Part shown: one piece after another, positions 42,734 to 51,652 of the stretch
Layout: each line of letters begins with the position of its first letter
Numbering within the stretch: position 1 is the stretch's first letter
Source of the DNA: Nodosilinea sp. FACHB-141
Lineage (GTDB): Bacteria > Cyanobacteriota > Cyanobacteriia > Phormidesmidales > Phormidesmidaceae
Reading direction: 5' to 3'
Length of the DNA stretch: 64,000 nt
Assembly: GCF_014696135.1 (NCBI RefSeq)
Contig: NZ_JACJPP010000018.1
Coordinates: 186,001-250,000 of the forward strand
Translations under genes and position numbers: made by a program
Notes under the pieces: generated by a model
The model's database searches: none
What the model was told of the DNA's origin: nothing
Seen by the model: only the letters and a program-made list of their open reading frames with translations

Positions 42734-44350
42734 CTACTGAGGAGATTGCCCCTTCACCAAGCTTAGGGCGACGGCCTCTGCCACCCGAATGCCGTCAATG
42801 CCAGCGGACAGAATGCCCCCAGCATAGCCGGCTCCTTCGCCTGCGGGGTATAGCCCAGCGGTATTGAGGCTTTGAAACTGCTCATTGCGCTTGATGCGAA
42901 TGGGCGATGAGGTGCGGGTTTCGATGCCAGTGAGCACAGCGTCATCCATGGCGAACCCGTGGATTTTGTGGTCGAAGGCCGGGATGGCCTCACGAATAGC
43001 GGCGATCGCATAGTCCGGCAAACTGCTGCTCAGATCCCCCAACTTCACCCCCGGCTTGTAGGACGGCTGCACCTCGCCAAAGGCGGTCGAGGGCCGGCTG
43101 GCCAAAAAATCCCCCACCAGCTGGCCGGGAGCTTCGTAGGTGCCGCCACCCAGCTCAAAGGCAAATTCCTCCAAACGCCGCTGGAGCGCAATGCCCGCCA
43201 GCGGCCCCTCGGGGTAATCGACCTCGGGGGTGATGCCCACCACGATCGCACTGTTGGCGTTTGACTCATCCCGCGCATATTCGCTCATGCCGTTGGTCAC
43301 CAGGCGGCCCGGTTCTGAGGCTGCCGCCACCACCTTGCCGCCGGGGCACATGCAAAAGCTGTAAACCGATCGCCCGTTTTCGCAGTGGTGCACCAGCTTG
43401 TAGTCAGCGGAGCCCAGGCGGGGGTGCCCGGCCTGGTCGCCCAACCGGCAGCGATCGATCAGCAACTGGGGGTGCTCAATGCGAAAGCCAATGGAAAAGG
43501 GCTTGGCCTCGATGTAAACCCCCCGCTCGTAGAGCATGTGAAAGGTGTCGCGGGCGCTATGGCCCACGGCCAACACCACGTGGTCGCTGGCTAGGTAGTC
43601 GCCATTGTCGAGCCGCACACCGCGCACCTGGCCCTGGTCGATGTCAATGTCGGCGACGCGGGTCTGAAAGCGAATCTCGCCGCCGAGAGACTCAATCATG
43701 GCGCGCATATTCTGCACGATTTTGACCAGGCGGTAGGTGCCGATGTGGGGCTTATTGATATAGAGAATTTCGGGAGAAGCACCGGCATTCACCAGCTCGG
43801 TGAGCACCTTGCGGCCGTAGTGGTGGGGGTCGCTGACCTGGCTGTAGAGCTTGCCATCGGAGAACGTGCCCGCGCCGCCTTCGCCAAACTGCGCGTTTGA
43901 CTCAGGGTTGAGGGCCTTTTTGAGCCAAAAGCCGAAGGTGTCAACGCTGCGATCGCGCACCGACTTGCCCCGCTCGAGAATAATGGGCCGAAACCCCATC
44001 TGCGCCAGCATCAGCCCCGCAAACATGCCGCAGGGCCCCATGCCAATCACAATGGGGCGATTCTGAAATTCCTCGGGAGCTTGGGCCACCGGGCGATAGG
44101 TCAGATCGGGCGTCACGGTCACCGTGGCGTCTTTCTTAAACCGCTTGAGCAGGGCCTTTTCCTGCGGCGTCTCCACATCGACGATGTAGACCAGAGCAAT
44201 GTTGCCCTTTTTGCGGGCGTCGTAGCTGCGTTTGAAGATGGTGAAGCTGGTCAAATCCGCCGCTGTCAGATGCAGCTTTTTAAGAATGGCCTCCTCAAGG
44301 GCGGCTTCGGGGTGATCGAGGGGCAGTTTAATTTGGCTGAGGCGTAGCAT
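42734..44350 (-). CDS. FAD-dependent dehydrogenase (COG2509 type)
   Basis: A 538-residue flavoprotein. An N-terminal extension (about 1-85, RSYDARKKGNIALVYIVDV) precedes the dinucleotide fold IGMGPCGMFAGLMLAQMGFRPIILERG near residue 100. VLAVGHSARDTFHMLYERG near 260 and the final PAGEGAGYAGGILSAGIDGI complete the FAD site. It also carries the CMCPGGKVVAAASE motif typical of these uncharacterised proteins. Redox partner and substrate are unknown. Cytoplasmic. Confidence 0.87.
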   Translation of the reverse strand: MLRLSQIKLPLDHPEAALEEAILKKLHLTAADLTSFTIFKRSYDARKKGNIALVYIVDVETPQEKALLKRFKKDATVTVTPDLTYRPVAQAPEEFQNRPIVIGMGPCGMFAGLMLAQMGFRPIILERGKSVRDRSVDTFGFWLKKALNPESNAQFGEGGAGTFSDGKLYSQVSDPHHYGRKVLTELVNAGASPEILYINKPHIGTYRLVKIVQNMRAMIESLGGEIRFQTRVADIDIDQGQVRGVRLDNGDYLASDHVVLAVGHSARDTFHMLYERGVYIEAKPFSIGFRIEHPQLLIDRCRLGDQAGHPRLGSADYKLVHHCENGRSVYSFCMCPGGKVVAAASEPGRLVTNGMSEYARDESNANSAIVVGITPEVDYPEGPLAGIALQRRLEEFAFELGGGTYEAPGQLVGDFLASRPSTAFGEVQPSYKPGVKLGDLSSSLPDYAIAAIREAIPAFDHKIHGFAMDDAVLTGIETRTSSPIRIKRNEQFQSLNTAGLYPAGEGAGYAGGILSAGIDGIRVAEAVALSLVKGQSPQ

Positions 44351-44519
44351 ACGAAATAGTGGGGCAAAGTCCCAGTGAGGCGCAGAGGATCATCATGCCA
44401 CATTGGTCTGGGGTCTTACCATTCTGGGCGATCGCCCGTCAGGAATCGCCGCCCTAACCACTGTAGCTGGGGATATCAGCTCAGCGATCGAGCCGATGTT
44501 AACCAAGGAGAGACCGAGA

Positions 44520-45017
44520 ATGAAACTAAATCTAGCCGGGGCGCTGTTGGGCAGCCTGCCGATCTGTCTGCTGAGCGGCACGGCGGCCTTGGCCAACACA
44601 ATGGACCTGAGCGTGCTGCCCCTGCTCAGTAGCCCACAGGCCCGCTGTCCTGAGGGGCTGACGGCCCATGAAACCCTCCGCCCCTACGCTGAGGGTAGCT
44701 TTTCGACCGAGGGTATGGTCAAGCTGCGCGACATTGCCACCGACATTAGACTGTCCCAGTCAGATCAGTTTAGCGCCACTTGGGTGGGCACCCTCAAGCC
44801 CGAATACCGCAATTGTCAAGCCTCGGGCGGCATGGTCAGCGTCGATGACGCCGCCTACGAGGGCAACTCCTACATCCGCATTCAGCTGATCAACGGTCAG
44901 GTCAAGGCCATTCTCGACATGACGGGGATGCGCGACCCCAACGGGTTTACCACGGTCATTCTGTTTAAGGGTCTGCGGGATGGCAATCCTCGCTGGACCT
45001 GGGGCGGCAGCGACTAG
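44520..45017 (+). CDS. Exported protein of unknown function
   Basis: A 165-residue protein with a clear signal peptide (MKLNLAGALLGSLPICLLSG, cut near ALA-N). The mature part has two Cys and repeated beta patterns (FSATWVGTLKPEYRNCQA, YIRIQLINGQVKAILDMTG). AAGGAG lies 11 bases before ATG 44520; the frame upstream to 44403 is not protein-like. The type is common in cyanobacterial periplasms but I recognise no family. Divergent from the flavoprotein gene. Confidence 0.65.
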   Translation: MKLNLAGALLGSLPICLLSGTAALANTMDLSVLPLLSSPQARCPEGLTAHETLRPYAEGSFSTEGMVKLRDIATDIRLSQSDQFSATWVGTLKPEYRNCQASGGMVSVDDAAYEGNSYIRIQLINGQVKAILDMTGMRDPNGFTTVILFKGLRDGNPRWTWGGSD

Positions 45018-45062
45018 ACACATTCATGCTTAATAACGGCCTCGGTAACGGTTATGAAGATT

Positions 45063-45078
45063 GCTTTGGGCGCAAAGC
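45063..45078. terminator. Hairpin after the exported-protein gene
   Basis: GCTTTG and CAAAGC pair around GGCG, and a second outer pair, TTGC with GCAA, encloses them; ATTTTA follows. It lies between the convergent exported-protein gene and cheB-like gene and is a modest terminator candidate. Confidence 0.4.
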
Positions 45079-45128
45079 CTAGCAATTTTACAGCAGCCCA
45101 CCTGAAGCCGAACCTAAAAGCATGGGAG

Positions 45129-46136
45129 CTATTTCGTCTCATCATCGCGATCGCCTTCGTGGGTCGCTTTTAACATGGCGCGAATCCGCTCAATGTGAAT
45201 CTGAGAATCTTGCACCCGCTGCAAGATTGAAGAAGAGTTGCCCTGCTTCTGACCCATGGTGGCAATCAAGTTCTGACGCTCTTCAAACATCCGCAGAGCC
45301 ACCCACAGCGTTTCTTCAATCTTGGCCGTTTGCTGGGCTAGCAGCACCGCCGAGGTAAACGCGTGGCCTGTATGACAGCGATACCTGAGAAGATCGCCTT
45401 CCGCCATTTGCCACAGCACCCCACCACAATCGGGACAGTTGAACGGCACCTGCTCGCCCAGCGCCTCGACCGAAGGCAAATCACTTAAAACGCGCTGGGC
45501 AATTTCCGCCTCGATCACGATGTCTTTGGGGGGCTGCTGGCGATCGGGCAGGTTTCGGCGCACCAGCTCCGACAGCAGCGTTCCCATGTCAGCGATGGGC
45601 AAGCAGTAGTCAACTCCCACATTGGTGATCACCGACTGGGGCATGTCTGGATAGGACGCATCCAGCGGATCTTGAGCGATGCAGACGCCGCCACATCGCT
45701 TGATCGCCATCATGCCGCTAGTGCCATCGTCCAGGTATCCGGTCAGAATAATACCAATGACGCGATTGCCGTAGGCCACTGCCGCGGAGCGAAATAAGGG
45801 GTCAATGGCCGGCCGGTAGCGGTTTTCGCGTGCTCCCTTGGTGACCAAAATTTTTTCTTCTACGAGCAAAATATGTTGATCGGGGGGTGCCAGATAGATG
45901 TGACCACTTTGGAAGGGTTGCTCGTCGTGGGCCTGTTCGCAGGTTAGCCCACCACTCTCACTCAGGGCTCTGACTAGCACGTCTCCCTTGATGTCTGCAC
46001 TCATGTGGTTGACCACGAAGACAGCAGCCGGGAAATCTTTTGGCAGCTGCGCGGTCAGCTTCATTAAGGCATGCATGCCCCCAGCAGACGCGCCAACAGC
46101 AACAATCATTGGTGGTTGGGTTTGATTCATTTTCAC
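45129..46136 (-). CDS. Stand-alone CheB methylesterase with C-terminal zinc-ribbon-like region
   Basis: A 335-residue protein whose first 190 residues are a CheB catalytic domain: IVAVGASAGGMHALMKL with the active Ser, VVNHMSADIKG with the active His, and GIILTGYLDDGTSGM with the active Asp. The usual receiver domain is missing. The C-terminal part (about 225-335) carries CPDCGGVLWQ and YRCHTGHAFT, a Cys2-Cys/His cluster like a zinc ribbon, then a helix. No CheR or methyl-accepting protein lies nearby. It might demethylate a sensor or act in another signalling module. Confidence 0.85.
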   Translation of the reverse strand: MKMNQTQPPMIVAVGASAGGMHALMKLTAQLPKDFPAAVFVVNHMSADIKGDVLVRALSESGGLTCEQAHDEQPFQSGHIYLAPPDQHILLVEEKILVTKGARENRYRPAIDPLFRSAAVAYGNRVIGIILTGYLDDGTSGMMAIKRCGGVCIAQDPLDASYPDMPQSVITNVGVDYCLPIADMGTLLSELVRRNLPDRQQPPKDIVIEAEIAQRVLSDLPSVEALGEQVPFNCPDCGGVLWQMAEGDLLRYRCHTGHAFTSAVLLAQQTAKIEETLWVALRMFEERQNLIATMGQKQGNSSSILQRVQDSQIHIERIRAMLKATHEGDRDDETK

Positions 46137-46286
46137 CCTCGTGCTTGTGGGTTTAGCGCATCCGTCTGCTTACCAACTTAAATGGTTCAAGCCCAAGCAA
46201 GGGGAAAATCTACCGCAGGTTGCACTTAGCCCTTGAGTCTAGCTCCTAGAGTAGAAGGGCAGTTTATACCTTGGCCTTGACAACCT

Positions 46287-47534
46287 GTGGATATTTACAT
46301 TCTCGATCTACTGGTTATAGGGTTGTTGCTGCTTACAGTAACTTTGGGTTCAGGCTGGATTGGCCGATTGCCCCTGTCTTACGCACTAATTTATCTAATT
46401 GTGGGGATTGGTTTAAGTCCCTACGGCGTTAACCTCGTGCAAACGCGACCCGACGCCGCCCTTTTAGAACGGCTGACCGAGTTTGTAGTGTTGATCTCTC
46501 TCTTTAGCTGCGGCTTGAAAATGAATCGGCCGCTAAAGACCTGGGCGTGGAATTCAACGATTCGGCTGATCGGCTTTTTGATGCCGATTTCGATCTTTGC
46601 GATCGCCGCCATCGGCCACTTTTTTCTCAAGCTGGAATGGGGCGTAGGCATATTGCTAGGGGGAATTTTGGCTCCCACCGACCCGGTCTTGGCCTCTGAG
46701 GTGCAGCTCACCAACCCCCAAGACCAGGACGAGCTGCGCTTTGGACTAACCTCCGAGGGCGGACTCAACGACGCGCTAGCCTTTCCCTTTGTCTATTTTG
46801 GGCTGCACTGGATAAAAGACGACAACTGGCAGAGCTGGTTTGGGCGCTGGGTAGCTGTCGATCTGCTGTGGGCGATCGCCGCCGGCCTGCTGGTTGGTAT
46901 TGGGGTAGCTAAGGGGATCTGCTGGCTAGAGCGACATCTCGCCAAAAGAAATAGTGTCGATGAGGTAATGGAAGATTTTGTTGGCCTCAGCACCATCTTG
47001 CTCGCCTATTCAGTAGCCGAGCTAGTTCACGGCTACGGCTTTTTAGCCGTTTTTGTCGCTGGAGTGGCTATGTACCACCATCGCCTAAGCGATGAGCGAT
47101 CGCTCTCCCGCCTCAAGTTTATGGAACGGCTCGAAAAGCTAACCGAAATTGGCACTATTTTGCTGCTGGGGTCGCTGCTGCGCGTTGAGCCCATGCTAAA
47201 GTTTGCGGTTCCGGGCCTCATCATAGCGGGCTTGCTGATCCTTGTGATTCGCCCCCTAGGAGCCTGGGTGAGCACCATTGGCTCTCCGGTTCACCCGGCC
47301 ACGCGCTTGCTGTTTGGCTGGTTTGGCATTCGCGGCGTGGGCTCGCTGTACTATCTCACCTACTGTCTGGGTCAGGGTTTGCAGGACGAAGCCGGCGAGA
47401 TGATTGCCTGGCTGACGATCATTACAGTCACCATTTCGGTAACGCTGCACGGCGTCACCTCGACTCCATTGATGCAGTGGTACGAGCATTACATTGGGGG
47501 CCGCAACGACATCGAGAAGGAGCTGCCCCAGTAA
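46287..47534 (+). CDS. Na+/H+ antiporter (CPA1/NhaP type)
   Basis: A 415-residue protein with about 12 membrane helices. LGGILAPTDPVLASEV near residue 131 is the ion-binding TDP segment, and SEGGLNDALAFPFVYF near 155 has the ND pair typical of CPA1 antiporters. GTG at 46287 is the only suitable start. The family exchanges Na+ or K+ for H+ across the plasma or thylakoid membrane, supporting pH and salt balance. A single gene, with a 150-bp divergent space to the cheB-like gene. Confidence 0.87.
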   Translation: MDIYILDLLVIGLLLLTVTLGSGWIGRLPLSYALIYLIVGIGLSPYGVNLVQTRPDAALLERLTEFVVLISLFSCGLKMNRPLKTWAWNSTIRLIGFLMPISIFAIAAIGHFFLKLEWGVGILLGGILAPTDPVLASEVQLTNPQDQDELRFGLTSEGGLNDALAFPFVYFGLHWIKDDNWQSWFGRWVAVDLLWAIAAGLLVGIGVAKGICWLERHLAKRNSVDEVMEDFVGLSTILLAYSVAELVHGYGFLAVFVAGVAMYHHRLSDERSLSRLKFMERLEKLTEIGTILLLGSLLRVEPMLKFAVPGLIIAGLLILVIRPLGAWVSTIGSPVHPATRLLFGWFGIRGVGSLYYLTYCLGQGLQDEAGEMIAWLTIITVTISVTLHGVTSTPLMQWYEHYIGGRNDIEKELPQ

Positions 47535-47622
47535 TTACAGCGGCCAATATCGCCCCAGGCGTGCCGAGGCTGCCTAGGACAATCCTGTCATTTCTATCGC
47601 TGAGTGGCGCTTGGAGCAGCGA

Positions 47623-47817
47623 CTAGGGCAGTTTTTGCAGATCTTGCTGAAGCTGCTCCGCCTGTTGCTCTACAACTTCAGCAGCTTCGTTGGCCTTCTC
47701 AATATTTTTTGTAGGAAGCGGGGTCTCGCTAGTCTCAGCGGGCTTGTTTTGATGAAACATCAGCATGCCTACTACCCCAAGCCCTACCAATAGCCCGACT
47801 AAAGAGAGTCCACGCAT
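47623..47817 (-). CDS. Small single-pass membrane protein
   Basis: A 64-residue protein. ATG at 47817 gives MRGLSLVGLLVGLGVVGMLM, a clean membrane helix or lipid-like anchor, followed by a Lys/Glu/Gln-rich coiled segment (KANEAAEVVEQQAEQLQQDL). The open frame reaches 47862 but ATG 47817 is better. Convergent with the antiporter gene. Function unknown. Confidence 0.5.
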   Translation of the reverse strand: MRGLSLVGLLVGLGVVGMLMFHQNKPAETSETPLPTKNIEKANEAAEVVEQQAEQLQQDLQKLP

Positions 47818-48032
47818 GGTTTTACCTGTCCCTAATAAGCCGTAGCCCTGAGCCAAAGTCACTGCCCCGATTCTGCCAAGGCAGCTTTGGGTTTAAGCGC
47901 AATGGTCATCGCTATACTATCGGCAGTTCAATACTCCTAAAGTACCCACGAGGCGACACGATTGAGGCAGAGCTAGCCCTGGGTTGGCGGTGTTGGGCTG
48001 CGATCGCGCCGCCATGCCTGTAAGATTTTGCC

Positions 48033-48554
48033 ATGACGACCTTTGTAGCCCTCGATTTTGAAACCGCCGATCGCTACCGCGACAGCGCCTGCGCTATTGG
48101 CTTAGTTCGAGTTGAGCAGGGGCAGGTGGTAGATAAGGTTCACTACCTGATTCGGCCTCCGCGGCGGCTGTTTGAGTTCACCCACATCCATGGCATTACC
48201 TGGCGGCAGGTGGCCAATGAACCCGATTTTGCCGAGCTGTGGCCCGACATCGCGGCGATGTTGACAGGGGCCGACTTCTTTGTGGCCCACAATGCGTCCT
48301 TCGATCGCAGCGTGCTCTACGCCTGCTGCAAGGCCTACGGTATTTTGCCCCCGGTGCCCGACTTTGTCTGTACGGTCAAGCTGGCCCGCCAAGCTTGGAA
48401 TCTTCGCCCCACCAAGCTGCCCAACGTGTGCGACTACCTGGGCATTCCCCTCAACCACCACGATGCACTGTCGGATGCGGAGGCTTGCGCGAAAATTGCG
48501 ATGCTGATTCCGACCCAGTTTGTGGCCTCAGCGTCTGGAGCTAGCGCGGGCTAG
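48033..48554 (+). CDS. DnaQ-like 3'-5' exonuclease
   Basis: A 173-residue DEDDh exonuclease. Exo I is FVALDFETADRYRDSA (residue 4), Exo II is FFVAHNASFDRSVLYAC near 86, and Exo III is LNHHDALSDAEACAKI near 145. All four acidic residues and the His are present. The protein has no additional domain, so it is a stand-alone proofreading or RNA/DNA-trimming nuclease rather than DnaQ of the polymerase. The last codons (ASASGASAG) lie inside a perfect palindrome, see next entry. Confidence 0.87.
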   Translation: MTTFVALDFETADRYRDSACAIGLVRVEQGQVVDKVHYLIRPPRRLFEFTHIHGITWRQVANEPDFAELWPDIAAMLTGADFFVAHNASFDRSVLYACCKAYGILPPVPDFVCTVKLARQAWNLRPTKLPNVCDYLGIPLNHHDALSDAEACAKIAMLIPTQFVASASGASAG

Positions 48555-48570
48555 CTCCAGACGCTGAGGC
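48525..48570. terminator. 21-bp perfect palindrome spanning the exonuclease stop codon
   Basis: Left arm 48525-48545 and right arm 48550-48570 are exact reverse complements around GCGG. The stop codon TAG at 48552-48554 lies inside the right arm, so the hairpin includes coding sequence for the C-terminus. No T run follows. Another palindrome follows at 48608-48645. Confidence 0.65.
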
Positions 48571-48607
48571 TAACCGACTTAGGAAGATTGGCTGTACGTA
48601 AGCGATC

Positions 48608-48645
48608 GCAGGGACGGACGCTTTAGTAAAGCAGTACGTCCCTGC
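48608..48645. repeat. Second palindrome after the exonuclease gene
   Basis: GCAGGGACG (48608-48616) and CGTCCCTGC (48637-48645) flank an inner hairpin GCTTTAGTAAAGC. It lies between the exonuclease stop and the convergent DUF2993 stop and may be the shared terminator or a REP-type repeat. Confidence 0.5.
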
Positions 48646-48674
48646 TGCGAGTCCACCCAGCAAAACCGCCTATG

Positions 48675-49418
48675 CTATTTTCCCCCAGGAAATTTCTCTA
48701 TATAGGCCTGCATCTGTAGGGCGATCTTCCCTTGCTGAACGTCCAAGCTTTGCAGCTGGAGCGTCATGCCGCTGAGGGTAAAATTGTGCAGGTCGAGCAA
48801 GTCTTTGGCGGCCGCCAGCAGGCTCTGAGTCAGAGGTTCTGAGGTGTTTTCTGGCTCAATTTGAACATCGTTCAGCACCACCTCGTGCCCCTGAGGCCCC
48901 ATGGCTGGGGTAGCGCGAAAGGCCACCTGCTGCCGCTCGCCGGTTTCATCTAGCACGACGCTAGCAGCGATCGCCACCTGACCATTCCCCGGCAGAGAAA
49001 AGTCAATCTGCTCAGCGCTAAGCCGCACCGGACGGCCATCTAGGGTGACATCCAAAGACTTCAGTTTTTGCTGAATATAGTCAGAATTGCAGGCCCGCTC
49101 AATATCGACCTCGGTCAGCTCAACCGCAGCGCTGGCATTGGTGGGGCGAGTTAGCTCAATATTGCCAAAAGCCGCCTTGAGGGGGTCAATGGAGATACCA
49201 TCGGTTTTGACCGAAAGCTGCTCGGTCCGCAGCTCGTTTTTGATCACTAGACCGCGCCCTTCAATATTGGCCGACTCTAGCTCTCCCTGCATCAGTGCGA
49301 TCGGGTTGGTGCGTATTTCGGCATCTAGGTCGTCTGCGGCATCAAGTTGGGTAGACAGCCCCACCTCGAATGCTTTGCTCAGGGCCTGCTCACCCAAATC
49401 TGAATTGCCTTTAGCCAT
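48675..49418 (-). CDS. DUF2993 (LmeA-like) lipid-binding family protein
   Basis: A 247-residue protein without a signal peptide. The N-terminus GEQALSKAFEVGLSTQLDAADDL and the beta-rich middle (IEGRGLVIKNELRTEQLSVKT, DVTLDGRPVRLSAEQIDFSLPG) match the DUF2993 type, which includes mycobacterial LmeA, a mannolipid-binding protein. It ends in PGGK. Role in cyanobacteria is unknown. A single gene on the minus strand. Confidence 0.75.
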   Translation of the reverse strand: MAKGNSDLGEQALSKAFEVGLSTQLDAADDLDAEIRTNPIALMQGELESANIEGRGLVIKNELRTEQLSVKTDGISIDPLKAAFGNIELTRPTNASAAVELTEVDIERACNSDYIQQKLKSLDVTLDGRPVRLSAEQIDFSLPGNGQVAIAASVVLDETGERQQVAFRATPAMGPQGHEVVLNDVQIEPENTSEPLTQSLLAAAKDLLDLHNFTLSGMTLQLQSLDVQQGKIALQMQAYIEKFPGGK

Positions 49419-49539
49419 CTTCGTTGTCCTTCTATAGGGTTGAAGGCATAGTCTAGACGGCTTCTTAAATGTTTACGCTCTGCCAAGATGCGTGTTTTAT
49501 GGCTAGCAATAGTCTGCTTAGGGAGGATAAATATTTTGC

Positions 49540-50181
49540 CTAAATCACCCCTTTAGAACTGGGAATTAGGTGCGCTCGGCGGGGGTCTACCTCGGTGGCC
49601 ATGCGCATGGCCCGAGCAAAGGCCTTGAATGTGGCCTCAATAATATGGTGCGAGTTGATGCCATCAAGCTGGCGAATGTGCAGGGTCATTTGGCTGTGGT
49701 TGACCACCGCCACAAAAAACTCTCGCACCAGCTGGGTATCGTAGGTACCCACCCGCTGAGTTGGAATCTCCAGCCCATAGCTGAGGTGGGGCCGACCCGA
49801 GAAGTCCAGCGCTACCTGCACCAGCGATTCGTCGAGCGGCGCGACAAAGTGGCCAAAGCGGGTAATGCCCTTGCGATCGCCCAGAGCCTGGTGCAGCGCC
49901 ATGCCTAAGGTAATGCCTACATCCTCATTGGTGTGGTGGTCGTCGATCTCAATATCGCCCGTAGCCCGCACCTCCAGATCAATCAGCCCGTGGGACGAAA
50001 TCTGGTGCAGCATGTGGTCGAGAAAGGGGATGCCTGTCTTGGCCTCACACTGCCCAGTGCCATCCAAATTGAGGCTCACCTGCACGTCGGTTTCCCCGGT
50101 GGTGCGGCTCACGCTGGCGCTGCGGCTAGGGTAAGCCAGACCAGAAGCAGGAACGGAAATTGGACGGTCTTGGGTTTGCAT
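49540..50181 (-). CDS. hisB: Imidazoleglycerol-phosphate dehydratase
   Basis: A 213-residue enzyme of histidine synthesis that removes water from imidazoleglycerol phosphate. The metal-binding repeats are [16 protein letters not shown] near residue 51 and [15 protein letters not shown] near 78, and the second half repeats the pattern as [13 protein letters not shown] and [18 protein letters not shown]. All manganese-binding His and Glu are in place. An 18-residue extension precedes the domain. Cytoplasmic, alone, not in a his operon. Confidence 0.93.
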   Translation of the reverse strand: MQTQDRPISVPASGLAYPSRSASVSRTTGETDVQVSLNLDGTGQCEAKTGIPFLDHMLHQISSHGLIDLEVRATGDIEIDDHHTNEDVGITLGMALHQALGDRKGITRFGHFVAPLDESLVQVALDFSGRPHLSYGLEIPTQRVGTYDTQLVREFFVAVVNHSQMTLHIRQLDGINSHHIIEATFKAFARAMRMATEVDPRRAHLIPSSKGVI

Positions 50182-50281
50182 TGCAGGTTGGTGACAGATA
50201 ATGTCTCATTTTACCGAAGTCTGTATCTACTAACAGGCTCTAACTGTCGAGGACAGACAATGGCCATGTGCCTCGGCACTA

Positions 50282-51385
50282 CTAGCTTTCTAGAGCTGCC
50301 AAAATTTGCTTACGGGTAATGTCACCTGTCACCTTAGCCGCACCTAAGCCGTTTGGCATGACAAAGCGAACCTGGCCATCCTCCACTTTCTTGTCGCCCT
50401 GCAGCAGCGAGAGAATGTCTTCGGAGGCCAGCTGGGCCGGAATCTGGGTGGGTAGCCCCGTTTTTTCAATCAGTTTCAGCTGTCGCGTTTCCTCAGCGGT
50501 GGTCCAGTAGTCGAGGGCGGTGGCGATCTTACCGACCGCCACCATGCCGATCGCTACCGCCTCCCCGTGGTTGACGCCGCGATAGTTCATCAAGCTTTCG
50601 ACCGCATGGCCGATGGTGTGCCCGTAGTTCAGAATTGCCCGCAGCCCCGCCTCTTTTTCGTCTTGGGAGACCACATCGGCTTTGGCCTGGCACGATCGCG
50701 TCAGAATGGTGTGCAGCAGCTCATCCCCCAGATAGCGGTACTGGTCGAGGCGGGGGGTGGCCTCCAGCATTTCAAACAGGTCTCGATCCCAAATCACGCC
50801 GTACTTGATCACCTCTGCCATGCCTGCCCGAAATTCGCGCACGGGTAAGGTTTTCAGCACCGTAGGGTCGATCAGCACTAGGCGCGGCTGATGGAACGCC
50901 CCAATCAAGTTTTTGCCGCGGGGATGGTTGACGCCGGTTTTGCCCCCGATCGAGGCGTCTACCATGGCCAGCAGCGAGGTGGGCACCTGCACCACATTCA
51001 CCCCCCGCAGCCAGGTGGCGGCGGCAAAACCCGTCATATCGCCCACCACACCGCCCCCCAGGGCGACCATTGCCGACTTACGCTCTAGGTGAAAGTCAAG
51101 GGCCGCGTCGTAGATTTTTTGTAGGGAGCTAGGGGTTTTGTAGCGTTCCCCAGCGGGCAGCAGACAGGTTTCAACTGCATAGCCCGCCTGGGTGAGAGAG
51201 GCTAGAGTGCGATCGCCGTACCGCTTAAAAATTGCCGGATTCGACACCAGCAATAGCTTTTGCCCCGGCTTCACCAGCGGTGAGCCGCCACCTCCCAGCC
51301 AGGTGCCCAAATGGTCTATACCCCCAGCGGCCACCACCACATCGTAGGGCTGACTTGGCAAGGGGACGGGGATGACGGACTTCAT
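50282..51385 (-). CDS. aroB: 3-dehydroquinate synthase
   Basis: A 367-residue enzyme of the shikimate pathway that cyclises DAHP to 3-dehydroquinate with NAD. The NAD/phosphate motif [22 protein letters not shown] lies near residue 105. [22 protein letters not shown] is the catalytic segment, [14 protein letters not shown] contains metal-binding His, and [10 protein letters not shown] follows. Normal family length. Cytoplasmic. The gap of about 170 bp upstream contains a purine-rich stem (51441-51450 with 51475-51484) and the petL leader. Confidence 0.95.
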   Translation of the reverse strand: MKSVIPVPLPSQPYDVVVAAGGIDHLGTWLGGGGSPLVKPGQKLLLVSNPAIFKRYGDRTLASLTQAGYAVETCLLPAGERYKTPSSLQKIYDAALDFHLERKSAMVALGGGVVGDMTGFAAATWLRGVNVVQVPTSLLAMVDASIGGKTGVNHPRGKNLIGAFHQPRLVLIDPTVLKTLPVREFRAGMAEVIKYGVIWDRDLFEMLEATPRLDQYRYLGDELLHTILTRSCQAKADVVSQDEKEAGLRAILNYGHTIGHAVESLMNYRGVNHGEAVAIGMVAVGKIATALDYWTTAEETRQLKLIEKTGLPTQIPAQLASEDILSLLQGDKKVEDGQVRFVMPNGLGAAKVTGDITRKQILAALES

Positions 51386-51523
51386 AGGGATGGTCAGGGG
51401 GAGGAGGTGCTTTAAAACTTTAGCGCCTGGGGGTTACGGGGTGAGGGAGTGACGGGGTAATGGATTGTCTCAATTACTCCCTCACTCCCCCACTGCCCCA
51501 CGCTCCCCCCCGCCGTGGTTCAA

Positions 51524-51529
51524 TATAGA
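51524..51529 (+). promoter_or_regulatory. Possible -10 box of petL
   Basis: TATAGA lies 28 bp before the PetL start and a GGAGA ribosome binding site follows. No good -35 hexamer is visible at the right distance, so this is a tentative promoter. Confidence 0.3.
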
Positions 51530-51556
51530 GTCGTAACCGTTGTGGAGAAAGAAGTT

Positions 51557-51652
51557 ATGGGTGGTGTAGTCGCCTATGTACTGTTTTTGTCGGTCATGGT
51601 AGGTACAGCTATTGGACTGTACCTTGGTCTCCGGCTCGTGAAGCTGATTTAG
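51557..51652 (+). CDS. petL: Cytochrome b6f complex subunit PetL-like (31 residues)
   Basis: A 31-residue peptide starting MGGVVAYVLFLSVMVGTAIG and ending LRLVKLI. This is the layout of PetL: one membrane helix with a Gly-Val-Xaa-Ala-Tyr opening and a short basic end of the form GLRxxKLI. PetL stabilises the b6f dimer in the thylakoid membrane. The ATG at 51557 follows GGAGA about 10 bases upstream, with TATAGA at 51524-51529 as a possible -10 box. Its 3' end overlaps the tail of the convergent O-antigen ligase gene by 44 bp. The identification rests on short sequence, but the match in length and pattern is good. Confidence 0.75.
   Translation: MGGVVAYVLFLSVMVGTAIGLYLGLRLVKLI

Noticed and set aside
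43261-43725. 154-codon frame opposite the COG2509 flavoprotein
   Set aside because: Arg/Pro/Gly-rich composition typical of an antisense GC-rich shadow.
49933-50319. Frame opposite hisB
   Set aside because: Antisense to hisB, with no domain and no own start context.
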